From contig CM049310.1 of NCBI GenBank assembly GCA_026874595.1, forward strand, positions 77,369,056 through 77,433,055: a stretch of DNA of 64,000 bases, in the 5' to 3' direction. The position numbers and the translations under genes were made by a program. The notes under the pieces are model-generated. The model was not told the DNA's origin. It saw nothing but the letters and a program-made list of their open reading frames with translations, and did no database searches. Origin of the DNA: Sipunculus nudus (Eukaryota > Annelida > Sipuncula > Golfingiida > Sipunculidae). Of the stretch, positions 1 to 13,160 are shown piece after piece. Within the stretch, counting starts at the first letter, position 1, and each line of letters begins with the position of its first letter.

Positions 1-90
1 CAAAATTGAATGATGACAAAAAGTAAATAAAATACGCAATTCAGGAGAAGCTGGCAGCTATGTCTGATCAAACAACAAGAAAATACTCAC

Positions 91-160
91 CACTGAAACA
101 TATACAAACTCCTGCTGAATTGCAGCGACCATTCCTGTTGCAGTTGTTCTTGCACTGAGG
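91..160 (-). CDS. M24 exon E (EGF-like), last exon in window
   Basis: 70 nt. PQCKNNCNRNGRC...CICFSG with donor GTGAGT, so the transcript continues beyond position 1 with a further B exon expected. Confidence 0.88.
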
Positions 161-512
161 CTACAAGAAAAGGGAATCATGCATCAGCTTTTTCAGTTCA
201 TTCATTGTTAAGATACAGTTAGCTTTCGCACAAACAATTTCAGTCTTTCCAGGAAAGGTTAACTGTAATACAACAAAGTGAAAATCTGGATTCACTCAAA
301 TCCTTTGTAAACCAGGCAATTACTACAAGTATGAGCTTGATGAGTAAGTAAACATGATTAACAGATCTATACATGAAAAGTCAGTGGATTCACAGTTAAG
401 GCATTTTTATACCTTTATCCATTACTTTTAGCTAAAGTTGATAACAATCAAATACAGTGACCCTAATTTTCATGGTCACTATGTTCAAGAAATTCTGATA
501 AAAAGCCCTTAC

Positions 513-743
513 CTTAGAGTCTGGGCAGTGTTTACACTGTATTGGGTACACTTCTACATTGCTGTAGCGTCTAGTTCCAGTCCTGCTCAGTCTGACCATA
601 TACCCATGTCTCCAGCCAAACGTGTACTCGTTGAGCCACCATGAGACTTTGGGCACTGGACAGTCTACTTTGTCTCGTGACAAAACAGTAGCCTTGGTCT
701 CCCGTACCATGCTAGTTGGTTGCCATACTCCCTTCAGATCTTG
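513..743 (-). CDS. M23 exon C
   Basis: 231 nt. QDLKGVWQPTSMV, CPVPKVSWWLNEYTFGWRHGY, YPIQCKHCPDSK. Confidence 0.9.
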
Positions 744-1577
744 CTGTTATGACAATTTCAATAAATGTTGATCAAAGACTTATATAAATGCATTGAGATT
801 TATGATTTTATTCTTTAATGATTAACCCATGTTTAATTCTCCTTTTTCTAAGCAGTATAAAAAAAGCTCCAGCAAATCACATTTTTACTTTGATGTAGCT
901 GTTTTTTTTAGAAATTTAATTGATATTTTAACTCTTATCACAATGAACCATTCTGTCTATTGAAATCCTGTTTCTCATACTGATGAAAAGAAAGAAAGTT
1001 AACAGATGTCTTCACGCATCAAAGACAGTCTTTTTTAATGACAGCTTCTGTGACTTTGTTCTTAATATGCATGAACAAAAGCTTTCATTGTGATGCCTTA
1101 TGCTGCAATTGAGATCCAGGATATTAAGTATTCCTTGTTTTGTATTAACATTAAACAGCCCAGCTCAATTCTGTGTTCTATAGATTATATTTCCTGAACC
1201 ATAATGGTAAGTTTATACCAGACTTTTCTATTGAAGGCACAGTCTAGTAATATATAAATACACCAGACCCTTGAATATCTGAACATTCAAGTTAATTATC
1301 TGAAAAATCATTTATCCAAATTTAGAATTAGGAAATTTATATTTATATTTAATTATTTATGAACTTATTTATTTAAAGGATATACTGTTCAAAGATGTTG
1401 GTTGTTTTCTTAACTGTTAAGACGACTATGGCACTATGGTAATGAAAATATTGAAAATACTGTAAAAAGCACAATTTATGCTGTCTTAAAAACAGGCTCA
1501 GGTGTTTATCTCAATGTAAAAGAACTAAAAAGGTGTATACTGCATTTGTTTTGAGTGTTATTTCAGCTGCTTCTTAC

Positions 1578-1753
1578 CTTCATGTATCTGATCTGGCAGG
1601 TGATATCAGCTGTGAGTTTAATATTGCTGACTTCCAGCTGCAAGTTTTCTGGGCACGTGTTGTCAGATCGACTGAGGATACACTCATCAGTCAGTACACG
1701 CCTGATGACCGGAGGCTGCGACAGTATGACAGAACAGTCCTCTCCAGTAAACC
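1578..1753 (-). CDS. M23 exon B
   Basis: 176 nt. GFTGEDCSVILSQPPVIRRV, DECIL, CPENLQLEVSNIK, RYMK at the end. Confidence 0.9.
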
Positions 1754-1879
1754 CTGCCAGAGAGCAGCCAAAGCCCATCAGTGGAATTTAAAAACAATAA
1801 AACTTTAATTATAAATGGAGAAATTGCTTGGGATGTCAAATAAGAACTTCTTGCAGAAAGTCAGGCTGCCAAGCACATC

Positions 1880-2230
1880 CTTGTGAAAAAATCGACAATA
1901 GTAGGATTTAATATGCAGAAAAAGTGGGACAAAAATAGGAAAAGTGTAGGAAAAGTAGGACAAAAGTAGGACAGAAACCACTCTCCTAAATTAATTATTT
2001 ATGCTCATTCCCAATAATTCTGAGAGCATATTTAAACCATTGTTATGGGTGCTCAGTTTGAATCTGTATTTTTGCTATTACATAGTGCTCTAAATTGCCC
2101 ATAACTGTTTACTTATTAGAAGACAAGACAATTTCAAAGCAATTCATAGCATTTTGAAATTGAATGCCACAAAGCAAAACAATAAAGTAGGTATTTTGAA
2201 GAAAAAGTAGGAAAAGTAGAAGAGAACAGG
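1880..2230. repeat. Low-complexity 'aaagtagga' tracts in intron
   Basis: The M23 E-B intron carries repeated aaaagtaggac/aaagtaggaaaag motifs near 1916-1970 and again near 2185-2222. No gene seen here. Confidence 0.5.
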
Positions 2231-2491
2231 GAAGACTGGTAAGGAGAAACCACACACAGGCATTATTCCTGTTATCTCCGTTTCCTGGGATATTCAAATT
2301 GCGTTTATTCTCAAGTTATATTTTAAACATGTCTAAATCTTGTAAAGTTAATACAAAGCAGTAATGCTATGTAGTTAAGGAGTTAAGCAGAATAAAACAT
2401 TTAAACTGCAATAAATTATTTATATTATTTCATCATCTTTTTTATATTGCCTTTTGCTGCATTGTTATACAACAAAATCTCTGATTCTTAC

Positions 2492-2561
2492 CAGGATGAC
2501 AGTGACATTTATTTGTGCTGTCACACTGACCGCGACCACTACAATCATTCAAGCAGGTGGG
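2492..2561 (-). CDS. M23 exon E (EGF-like)
   Basis: 70 nt. PTCLNDCSGRGQC...CHCHPG. Confidence 0.9.
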
Positions 2562-2906
2562 CTGGAAAATGAAAGAGATGTTATAAATGACATTTAGTTT
2601 TACATGATACACAGAGAAAGTTTATCAAAGACTTCATTTTCAAAAAAGGATCTCATATAAAATTAATCAAATAACACAATAGAAAGAATATAAATATATT
2701 CCATCATACATTTCAAGATTTTTGTTTCAGCATTTGGTTTTACAGGCTGTGGTGAGATTAGATTCTGGGACATTCGCCCTGAATACCACACTTCAACTTA
2801 ACTAGCCTTAGTCCTTATTTCTTCATATCAATACATGGCTTATATCATAAAATCTGTTCAACTAATTTAACACATTATATATCATTATGTATTTATTTCC
2901 ATTTAC

Positions 2907-3140
2907 CTTATCTGGCACACAGTGTTCACATTGGATCTGCCATACCACACGACTACTGTACAGTATGTTGTCTGTGGTCAGAGACAGCCTGTAGCCATGC
3001 TGGTGGCTGAATGTAAACTGGTTTAGCCACCATTTGGTAGGGGGCACCGGACATGTGACTTTGTTTGCGCTGTCTACCTGTGCTGTTGTCCTCTGGATTT
3101 GAGAGGTTGGCACCCAGGACCCACTGCCATCCAGGGCATA
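2907..3140 (-). CDS. M22 exon C
   Basis: 234 nt. YALDGSGSWVPTSQ, CPVPPTKWWLNQFTFSHQHGY, WQIQCEHCVPDK. Confidence 0.9.
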
Positions 3141-3594
3141 CTTGATGCAACAAGAATATAAGAATCAGGGGGTGAATATAACACAGTGAATAAATCAATC
3201 AAGTACTATTTTGATACCTATTTATTTAAATTACTGGTAAAACGTGCTAGTGCCGGTAAAACACCTGTTATTTACCACTATATAAATCAAGCATGACCAT
3301 GGGCAGACTGCAGCATACCATAATATCAACTGCAGTGTCTCTGCCATTTTTTTTTTTATTGTTAAGCATTACACTGGAAGTGATATGGAAAAAGTTTGAG
3401 TGGGTACTTTTTGCTTGACTTGGTGCATAATATTAGTAAAAGCATGTAATACTTCCACTGGTGTGAACAGAATTTTTCTAAGCCTGTTTTAATCAAAGTA
3501 AGAGCACTACTTTAGAGCAAACACTAAAACTAACCATAATTCCTAGCTATTACAGCATACATTTTGAATCCCACATGTTCTGTTTATGACTCAC

Positions 3595-3770
3595 CTGAAC
3601 GTAGACCACCTTGCAGGTGACGTTGTCTGTGGGGAGGATGTTTTTGACCATGACCTCTACCTTCTCTGAGCACACATCTCCCCGTGCCTTGAGGACACAA
3701 GGATCAGTGATGATCTGGACCAGCTGAGGTGCCAGTGTTCTGATGACGGAGCAATCAGAGCCATGGAAAC
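3595..3770 (-). CDS. M22 exon B
   Basis: 176 nt. GFHGSDCSVIRTLAPQLVQI, DPCVL, CSEKVEVMVKNIL, VYVQ at the end. The PP motif is AP. Confidence 0.9.
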
Positions 3771-4139
3771 CTGACAATAAATGTATTTAGCATGATTTAC
3801 TTGGATCCTAAAAGACTGAAAGATAACAGTTTCCAAACTTAACTTTTTATGATTAGAACATAGACATTTTAAAACATATTATTCTTCACATCTAAATTTT
3901 TTTTACAGGTACAAATAATTCCAAGGGTATGTTGGATACATACCATGTGCAGACATGGATTAATATTATAGCTACCACAATTTAATATTAATAATAGACA
4001 CCTATACATACATACATGTAGAATTATCAAAGATTAACTAAGATTTCATCTTAATCCCTACAGACCCCAAATTCAATCTTATTTCCAGATATTCCCTGGT
4101 TTGGATTATTACAGCACCAGTTTACCATTCAAAGGCTCT

Positions 4140-4440
4140 AAGATCCCCACTTGTCTGTAATGTCACAATTTTTTTTTTTTGTCCTATCTCTAAACATTAT
4201 GGCAACACTAATTGTGGTATGGTTGAGATGTCGCCACTTAACTAAGTCTTTACAGAAATGTTTAACAGTCCTTTATAGTAACTGCATTGCATCATGGGTA
4301 GAAATTCCTGAGCGTGATCGCCATCTTGTTGAGCGGTTTTCACGTGGCACTGTATGTTCAGCGTGTAATAAATAAGTCTGGAGTGTTGTTGACATTTGTC
4401 TTCTTGTCACGAACTCTACACTAATGCCCTAATAGTAACA
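4140..4440. other. Less AT-rich insert in intron, unclassified
   Basis: Sequence here is less AT-rich than its surroundings (for example 'cctgagcgtgatcgccatcttgttgagcgg'). Plus-strand 4151-4375 is open but has no recognisable domain. Possibly a transposon relic; I could not find its ends. Confidence 0.25.
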
Positions 4441-4526
4441 TTATCCCAGTTTGGCAGCATGCCCCGCGTTTCTGCGTAAAAAATAACGACTCTTGTATTG
4501 TGGATGAAGCACTCGATCATTCTCAC

Positions 4527-4596
4527 CTGAGTAGCAGTCACACACTCCAGGAGGAGCACACCGACCTTGCCCACTACAGTTGTTTGGACATTCAGG
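4527..4596 (-). CDS. M22 exon E (EGF-like)
   Basis: 70 nt. PECPNNCSGQGRC...CDCYSG. Confidence 0.9.
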
Positions 4597-4867
4597 CTGA
4601 GAAAAAATAAAAAGTCCCCATGAATGAACATTTAATCTGTAACTTCTCATCAAGCATATATGATATAAACTAGTTCTTATTTGGACATTATTTTTTACAA
4701 ATCTGGACAATATCAATTATTAGCAATGGATTATCAATAAAGAGGGATATACTTTTCATGATTAAAAAGAAAGACTTACAGGATATGCTCATACTGGGTG
4801 CTGATTCATTTTATTCAGTCACCTACAGATGGGTATTGCTGATTATACTATATAACTGCAGGCTCAC

Positions 4868-5101
4868 CTTATCTTCCAGACAGTATTCACAAGTGATCTC
4901 ATAGACCTTGCTGTTGCTGGCAGAGCCGTCTCTGGTCAGAGTTACGCTATACCCATGGTTATGTCCATAGGTGTATCTGTTTTTCCAGGAACTGACCTCA
5001 GGTACTGGACACCGGACATCCTGGCTGCTGGAGACAATGGCAGTAAAGCTTGCCATGACACTTCCAGGTACCCAGTTATAATCCTTGGATCCAGGAACAC
5101 C
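4868..5101 (-). CDS. M21 exon C
   Basis: 234 nt. GVPGSKDYNWVPGSV, CPVPEVSSWKNRYTYGHNHGY, YEITCEYCLEDK. Confidence 0.9.
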
Positions 5102-5582
5102 CTGTGAAGACATAAGAATTCTCTTTGCTATTAATATGTCAAAATATACCTGGTGAAATTATTTTTGTTGGATCCATACCCTCCAGATTCCATATACCTG
5201 GTAAGTTTCTCCTGGAAACTAAGAAGCAAGTATATACTACAGATTTGGTGAACATCTTGTGTGAGGAAATTTTCTATCCATTAGCTAGATTAAAACTTCC
5301 CAGTATTACAGTTATATGCATTTTGCTGAGGAATTATATAACTATCACTTTAGAAGGTGACTGATGTTTATTTACTTTCCTTCCAATAACACGATATCTA
5401 TATGAGACAAGGACGGTCATACAATGTCTTTCTCTTTTAGCTTTATCATTTGGCATTAATACATTTAAGAATTACCTGTCTGGAAACAATGCCAAGTTGT
5501 CTGTAATTTTATATTGATATCATCTATGCAGGTCAACAGTTCAACACACAGTGGTATGCTCTTTGATGAAAAGTATACCTAC

Positions 5583-5758
5583 CTGCACATAAACAATGCT
5601 GCACTTGATGCTGTCAGTGGGTCTTACATTAGACACTTTAAGATCAATATGATCCCCACATGTGCTGGCTCTGTCTGACAGTCTGCAGGTTGGTGTGGTG
5701 ATGCTCCTGATGACAGGAGGCTGGCTTACAACTATAGAACAATCTGCTCCAGCATATC
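5583..5758 (-). CDS. M21 exon B
   Basis: 176 nt. GYAGADCSIVVSQPPVIRSI, PTCRL, CGDHIDLKVSNVR, VYVQ at the end. Confidence 0.9.
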
Positions 5759-6040
5759 CTGTTGTGAGAAAATAGTCATATAAAACTACCTTCAGGATAT
5801 TGTGCATATTGGTTTATGGCTTTGATAAAGCTAGGTTGTCAAATGATGAAGTCACTTGTGTGGTGTTGTATTTTTTTCATCCCTGTGAGCTTCCAGTTAA
5901 GTGAAAAAAAGATTTTTTCCTTCTTGTATAAAATTCCTTTTTTTCTATAGATATGCCTTAAGTCCTTTGATATAGCGAATTGACATCCATTATTGTCATT
6001 CTATACATGCTTTTTTTATAATATATAGATAAATTCTCAC

Positions 6041-6110
6041 CATAGTCACAAACACAGTCTGAAGGAGGTGCACATCTCCCTCTACTGCTACAGTCATTTG
6101 GACACTTTGG
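6041..6110 (-). CDS. M21 exon E (EGF-like)
   Basis: 70 nt. PKCPNDCSSRGRC...CVCDYG. Confidence 0.9.
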
Positions 6111-6304
6111 CTGAAATAAAGTAAAAAAAAATATTAAAGCATACTGCTGGAGCCTCCTTTCAAAACCGTGACTTGAAGCATCAGAATGATTTCCATTGTG
6201 AGCAGATGGTTTACTCAAGTACAGAGGCAATGTTTGCAAGTCCAAATCATTTGAATCAATATTTGCAAGTTTAAATTATCTGAATCCAATCTGATAATAC
6301 TTAC

Positions 6305-6538
6305 CTTTTGAGCAGCACAGAAACTGCAGTGTATGGTGTATTTGGCTGAGTTGCTGAAGGTCACATTGTCCTTGGTGAGCTGGACTTGGTAACCATGGTT
6401 ATTGCCATATGTAAATCGGTTCATCCACCAAGCTTTCTGAGGTACAGGACACCTCACGTTATTTGGTCCTGTGATTTGGCCTTTCTTAGTCTGTGTCAGA
6501 GCTGTTACTGTCCAGGATTTGTCACCCTCTGTACTTTG
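6305..6538 (-). CDS. M20 exon C
   Basis: 234 nt. QSTEGDKSWTVTAL, CPVPQKAWWMNRFTYGNNHGY, YTIHCSFCAAQK. Confidence 0.92.
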
Positions 6539-6957
6539 CTGCATGAAGTAAAATAAAGTGTATAAAGATATTATTAGCATTATTATTATTTTCATTATTA
6601 GTATTAACTTGCTAGGAAAATATTATCTAAATATTAAAATAATATTAAAAATGAAAATTATCATCTGATTTATATAAAAATTATACTGGTAAAATTACAT
6701 GTATGTGATCAGTAAAGCCCATCTGAATTATATGACACAAACTACCTCAATTAAAACCTACACACACATCAAACTGAACAAGTAATAAAACCCCAGAAAG
6801 ACTTAAGTAACATTTGGAGAATATTCAGAAGTTTTAAAATTGCCACAAACCTTTTTTTTGTTACTATGTCCTCTTATTGTTCCAGAAAGGAAGATTCCAG
6901 GTTATTTAATTAAAAAATTTTCCACTATTATGAAATATCAACTTGTACATTGAGTAC

Positions 6958-7133
6958 CTTGATATGTGTAACCCTGCAGGTCACACTGTCTCCCTGGTGG
7001 ATATTCCAGGTCTCAAGATCCAGGACCTCAGGGCATTCCTGTCCCTGGTCATTGAGTACACAAGGGCGGGTCATTATAGACACTATCCTTGGAGGATGTC
7101 CCTTCACCACTGAGCAGTCAGCACCCTCATATC
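6958..7133 (-). CDS. M20 exon B
   Basis: 176 nt. GYEGADCSVVKGHPPRIVSI, RPCVL, CPEVLDLETWNIH, ending THIK. LETWN replaces the usual L.VSN strand and HIK the usual YVK; still open. Confidence 0.9.
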
Positions 7134-7371
7134 CTTAAAAATTCAATGAATCATTAAGTTAATATCTTATGAGCCAATCTATATGTTTCACATGGTCTTC
7201 TTTATAACAAGGCCTACAGGCCTAATGTGAACCTGTGCAATCAGAAATACACCAGGTATAATGCTTCAATGCTGGACTATTCCTTTTCAAGTACATGTGT
7301 AATATGTATATGAACAATGCAAGTACTAAACATTTTGAACAAGAAACAATTATACAAACATCACTGCTAAA

Positions 7372-7745
7372 ATTGTGGCATAGGTGCACACAACACAAAA
7401 ATGATTGTAGCTGGCACCACCGGTCTTGTATACAACTAACTTTCAGAGATATATACATATGCCCAATTTCAGACTGACATGTCAAACCCCTCCTGAGAAA
7501 TAAGCAGTAACATACACTGTGGGAAAATTATTGTAGGTGGCACCACCGGTCTTGTACACGATAAAGCTATCTGTTATGTATAAATATGCTTAATTTTAGG
7601 TTGATATATCAAATTCCTCCATAGAAATAAGCAGGCACATACACTGTGCAAAAGTCATTGTAGGTGGCAACACTTGTCTTGAAAACTCAAACAGATTCTA
7701 ACATAAAAAAAATTGACAATTTTGACAAACTCATCCCACACCCAC
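7372..7745. repeat. Short satellite, three copies of about 127 bp
   Basis: The motif gtaggtggcaccaccggtcttgta recurs near 7406, 7533 and 7660 and 'cctcc..agaaataagc' near 7489 and 7616, giving a period of 126-127 bp. It lies in the M20 E-B intron. Confidence 0.8.
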
Positions 7746-8049
7746 CAAAACTCTTTTTCTCCTCTCAACTGGCACCTTACACTTTCCAAATCACAACTAA
7801 AAACATAGTCATTATGCTATCCACATCTTCCATGATACTTCAGTCACCAATATGTTAACATCACCCCCCACCCCCCACCATGCATCAGAAAATTACCACT
7901 TTAGAATTTCAGGAGCGAGCTTCATAAGCTTTAAGTAGCTTGCGCTCGATCTATTGATACAAGTTTATATTTATATATGTGCTTAGGTAGAATACCACGT
8001 GAATGTACTTACTATGTATTGTGTCAATAAATCATTCAAACAAACAAAC

Positions 8050-8620
8050 AAGAAAGCCATCAATGATGCATAGACAGGTCAAAATATCAGGCCAATACAC
8101 CAAACTTCCCTTGAGTTTGATGCACTGGGCTGACCAGGCTCAGGTGAGAAAGGCAGTTGCCCCGAGTGAACTGTGACAAATTGCTAGCTCAATTGCTAGA
8201 GTGAACTCTTGACCTGCACCTGGCTAGACTGAGTGAACCTTTGACCTGTACCTGGCTGCACTGAGTGAACTCTTAACCTGTTGCATAATCTGACAGTTGG
8301 CAGTCTGCCAAAGCTATAAATAGATCCTGACTGACCTTTGGGGCCAAATCCGATTCAGTGGGCAGTCTGGCAAAGCCATAAATAGAATTTGGTGATGCTA
8401 ACTCCTGCCATTTTCAAGATAGTATGGGTTAACGTACAGACGATGGACGCCGGCTGCCGGACGAGAGAGGACGGATGCCGCCACACCATCGCATAAGCTC
8501 ACAGGTTTGCTAAAAATTGCTTACAGTTCAAAACACAAGGAGACCATGATGCACATATAATTTTTTCTGGTAGTTCTACATGGAGAGCGTACCAGAGATG
8601 CATGTGACACCACCACCTTC
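8050..8620. repeat. Unclassified dispersed-repeat-like block
   Basis: Contains internal direct repeats: 'gagtgaac.(c/t)ttgacctg.acctggct' near 8200-8275, and 'ggcagtctg(c/g)caaagc(t/c)ataaatag' near 8297 and 8361. A GC-rich stretch with an ACGG-like flavour follows at 8436-8490. No coding potential recognised. Confidence 0.45.
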
Positions 8621-9017
8621 TGGCAGGTATCATAAGTACATTCAAATGTGATTTGTTACTGAACATGATATTGTAATATAATAGGTGTTATATCCACTGA
8701 ATTTATTACAACATGTACTTACAGGCTACTATATTGAAACACACTGTCCATCTTATATGTTTAAATAATACAAACCTGTTTCTCAAATACTCTTTAACTA
8801 CATCAAATTCTTTGCTGCTGAACATTTTTAACACAAATTCCCACTTATAAAGTGATTAGAATATCATGTAACCCTTAACCTACATATTATCATGTTTGTT
8901 TAAAAAACATGGCACCTGTATACAAGGTTACTGTGAACATCATGCAATAATTGAAGACTGCTGTCAAATTTTAAATAACTACTTGTAATATCAAATTCAT
9001 AATATATTTAGGCCTAC

Positions 9018-9087
9018 CTGCATTACACACACAATTTCCTTCAGAAGAACATTTTCCTTGTCCACTGCAGTCATTGGGGCATTCAGG
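9018..9087 (-). CDS. M20 exon E (EGF-like)
   Basis: 70 nt. PECPNDCSGQGKC...CVCNAG. A 1.9-kb repeat-bearing intron follows. Confidence 0.9.
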
Positions 9088-9573
9088 CTGCAAATGCAAG
9101 AATATATGGGCTTTAGTTCATAAACACTTCATCATATAAAATATGTATTAATCCTGTTTGAAACACCTTACATTGAAGACTGGTAAGAATTTACCTACAT
9201 ACCTAACTTGCATTAAAAAATGTAGAGAGAGAAATATATGCCCAAACTTCAAGGATGGAATAAGTCCTGGATGTAATCAAACAGAACAAAAGTGTGCAAA
9301 TCGCTGGATTTACAGAGACCCATATCAGTCATTCATATCATCTGAGGATTTTTATTTCTAGCTTGCAGGTGCTTGAGCAGGATCTTAGACGATTTTATAC
9401 TTAATGTGGACTGAGAAATTACTATGAAACTTTAAAATAAGTGTCACTTTGTATTTGATTTTTTTATTAAGTTTTGCAAGATTTAAGTGTGCATATACCA
9501 TATTATATACCAAAGATTATTATACATATCATGACACAAATAACGTGTAAAGCATTATATAAATTATCTTTAC

Positions 9574-9804
9574 TTTGTCTGGGGTACAGAAATTGCAGTT
9601 CATTTCAAACACTTTTCTGTTGCTGTATGTTGAATCATCCTTGGTCAGGCTTATCTCATATCCATGTAGCTTGCCGTATGTGAACTGGTCTACCCAGGCG
9701 TTGGTCGGAGGCACAGTACACTGTACCCTGCCCCCACTCATCAGGGCAGCCTTCTCAGTACGTGTTACTCCTGATGGCAGCCATTTATTGCCACTCTGGT
9801 CCGG
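9574..9804 (-). CDS. M19 exon C
   Basis: 231 nt. PDQSGNKWLPSGVT, CTVPPTNAWVDQFTYGKLHGY, FEMNCNFCTPDK; ends in AAA before GTAAAG. Confidence 0.9.
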
Positions 9805-10450
9805 CTGAGAAATAGACAGGAAATGGGTTTGCTATACATACTATGAGTGAACAGTGCATTAACTCACCATGCGGTTTCAAGGTTTTGATGGTATTTTGTA
9901 TCAAACATAAGTGGGTGTAACTACATGCCATGTTACCTTACTGGTCCTAAAGTAAAATTTAAATAGACACTGATGAAATATTCTTTACGGTCTTCTTCCA
10001 GAATTAAAGTACATATCCCAGAAGATACCATTACTGCTCACAGGGCTTACTTGAGACTGGCACCTACACCTGTCTCATATTGCTAGCTTCTCTGAGGTTA
10101 ATCATTCTGCATATCTACTACGTTCAGGACTTCTATTGTTCTAAACCCTACAAATTGATAGAGATACAATGAAAACTGAGAAACATATTAGGCTTATCTT
10201 TAATGTATATATAAAAATATAAAACAGGTTTGAAGAGCAGAGCTTCAAACTCTAGATGATGACTCTAGTCATCTTCAAAGAAGTTGAAAAGAAGTCAAAT
10301 CTACCATAAGAATTTAGCCTGTGTATTTCTGTTGTAAAATGATAGGTACTTGACCCAAAATATAAGAAAAATACTTCCACTGAAGTGCAGTGTTTGATTG
10401 ACTCCCTCAATGAATCTGAAAGATCATTAACACCAAGTCATGTTACATAC

Positions 10451-10626
10451 CTTGACATAAACCACTCTACATGTGATATCATCTGTGGGTTTGACATTGG
10501 TGACCTTTAAGTCCACCGTCTCAGTGCAGTCTGTCTCAGGGTGTGGTAGCTGGCAGCTGGGTGTCAGGATCTGTACAATGTATGGTGGCTGAGCTGCTAT
10601 AACTGCACAGTCTTCACCAGAATATC
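10451..10626 (-). CDS. M19 exon B
   Basis: 176 nt. GYSGEDCAVIAAQPPYIVQI, PSCQL, CTETVDLKVTNVK, VYVK at the end. DCSV is DCAV here. Confidence 0.9.
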
Positions 10627-11078
10627 CTGCAAAAAAATAAAGGGAAAACTCATTTAATAAAAAAATGAATTTTAAGTCTTTATATGCTGAAAAGTTCAGA
10701 TTGATACATCTGAACTTAGTCAAAATATACCCCTGCAAGCCACTGAGATTATAATTTGAACAAAAAATATCCAAACAGAAATAATCCAAATAAAAACTGC
10801 CAATGTGTGTCCCTGTATTTAAATGTAGATTAATATTTACTGACTTTTTACAAACAACTAAAGCTTGAAATGCAGCATATCATGCACAAAAAAATAAAAA
10901 GAAAAGGCAGTATGCCTTGGAAATTGCTTGATAAGTGTAATATGTTGGATCATAATTCCAGGTATGTTAAACTTATTTCACTCTATTATAACTTTGAGTG
11001 TATTACTGTTATCAGTTAGAGCTTTGTTTCATGCAAATTCCCTAAAAAAAGAAAAATCAGTATCAATATACACCTTAC

Positions 11079-11148
11079 CAGTGTTACAAATACATTTTCC
11101 TGATGCTGCACATCTACCATGGCCACTACAGTCATTGGGACATGTGGG
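11079..11148 (-). CDS. M19 exon E (EGF-like)
   Basis: 70 nt. PTCPNDCSGHGRC...CICNTG. Confidence 0.9.
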
Positions 11149-11783
11149 CTAAAACACAAATAAAACAGCCCCATACTAGCAATACTCATCTACAACATAC
11201 ATGTAACAATATATACTCAATATGGTTATAGAGGATAAAGTTAAATATATCTGAGTGAAAAATCAACAGATGAATAAGTGCGAAGTGTCAAATGGAAGAA
11301 TTATATGTCAAACTTAAAATGAAATTGTAAAACAGTTGATCATAATAAATGTCCATGTTAATATGAGATACTGGATTATTTATATATATGAAGAGTTTCA
11401 TCTATTATGATCTGTATATCATCTGAAATATAACACTGCAGAAGACTTTTGCTCAAGCAAACCTTTAAAGGTAATAAATTATTCATGTATTAATAATTAA
11501 GAAATATTATTACAATGAATTTCTGTTTCATCTGTTTTTTAGATGCCGCTTGCTTTTGCTTGCTTTGTGGCTGGAATAACATCATAGGAAACAGGTTCTG
11601 ATAGATCATACTATGTTTCATTTTAGTTATTAGAAATTTTAGAAATTATTACATACATATACATACATATTTATATGAACAAATTACACAATATACCAAT
11701 AAATATTCATGTTTCCCTTTTTCAATCTGTGAAAAGATAGAGACACAACATGTCTACAGCAATAGCATTTTCATCAGTCTTAC

Positions 11784-12008
11784 CTTTGAGGGAGTGCAGT
11801 AGCTACACTGTATGCCATAAACTTCTTCCCTGCTGTATGTCCTGTTATTTGTGGAGATGGCAATGCTGTAGCCATGGGTGTGACCGTAAGTGAACTGGTC
11901 CAGCCACCAGTCTTTAGCTGGGATGGGACAGAGGACTTCTTTACCACTGGCACTGACCACTTCCCCATTGGTTGATGTTGGTTGGCTCGCTGGGCGATGA
12001 TTTTCACC
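11784..12008 (-). CDS. M18 exon C
   Basis: 225 nt. GENHRPASQPTS (no Trp at the usual W-x-P), CPIPAKDWWLDQFTYGHTHGY, YGIQCSYCTPSK. Confidence 0.9.
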
Positions 12009-12404
12009 CTGCATAAACACATGGAAACTAACATTACACATTAAAACATTATTCATTAACTATGAGATGAGCATTGGCCACTACCACTTTTAGGCATGAA
12101 AAGTGATGATGTGGTTACACAGTGATTTGCTGAATGTGTTTTAACACATTTGTTAAGGAAGGAGGTGTACTAAGCTCAATTGTGACAATTGATCTGAGGG
12201 AGGTTAATTAGTACTTTAAGTTTGTCTTTACCAGTAAGATAACATTGTTATTGTATAAAACAGTTATATGGTAGATACATTCACAATTTATCTCATAGCC
12301 TATATTAATTTTCAACTTTTTTGTGTCCCTCTTAAACACTGACTTATTCAGGATAATGATATCACAACTATTCTCATCATCTACTTCTACATCAAGTGAC
12401 TCAC

Positions 12405-12580
12405 CTTGACATAGGTAATCCTGCATGTGACAGAATCAGTGCTGAGGACATTCTGTACTTGTAAATTCACCGCTGCTGGACAGGCACTGTCCTGACTGGA
12501 CAGTAAGCAGGATCTCGTTAGTATATCTACAATGACTGGTGGCTGTCCTTCAACCACGGAGCAATCATCCCCTGCATAAC
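12405..12580 (-). CDS. M18 exon B
   Basis: 176 nt. GYAGDDCSVVEGQPPVIVDI, RSCLL, CPAAVNLQVQNVL, TYVK at the end. Confidence 0.92.
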
Positions 12581-13090
12581 CTGCCAAAAAAAAGGATCAA
12601 ACTTTTCATTTTCCTGGCCTCTTTAACATTATTAATTTTCTTTGCTTACTTTTACATTCTTAAGGATGGTCTAATTTTTTATTTGTCAGTTGAGGATATG
12701 TTGAATTTATATTCCTTAACAATTTAAAAGTTGTATAAAAGTTTAGCTTAAATAAAGATATAGGTTTAATGAATGATGGTATACACTGCTATTTATAAAT
12801 TTTAATGAGAACGTGTGAATAATGCTTCTGACTGACTGCATGTTACTTTTTTAATTCTATTTAAATACAAAAGTGATCAATCAAGTATGATTTCCCCTGA
12901 GAAGAACCTATATCAAGTCTGAGGAATTCCAACTATCATGTGCTTCCATGCAAATCAAACATGATTCATTAATTTTTTTTTAAATAATTTTTATTAAAAA
13001 TAGCAATTTCTGAAACAATGATATAAAATTCAACCACTTATTTTTAAGCAAATTGGTGATGCATTTTAACAAATGACATAAATGAATTAC

Positions 13091-13160
13091 CCTCATAGCA
13101 GACACAGGTATTAGGAGGCTCACACTGACCATTACCACTGCAGTCATTCTTGCACACAGG
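13091..13160 (-). CDS. M18 exon E (EGF-like)
   Basis: 70 nt. PVCKNDCSGNGQC...CVCYEG; donor GTAATT. Confidence 0.9.

Noticed and set aside
438-644. Plus-strand open frame opposite the M23 C exon (and similar ones at 1533-1808, 6950-7138, 9575-9808, 22658-22939, 35808-36053)
   Set aside because: They are antisense shadows of exons. The minus strand carries the conserved Cys motif and splice sites; the plus frames share nothing with each other.
7134-9017. A hidden module in the long M20 intron
   Set aside because: I searched for DCSV, CPVP, HGY and EGF Cys patterns between the E and B exons and saw none; E and B are already paired.
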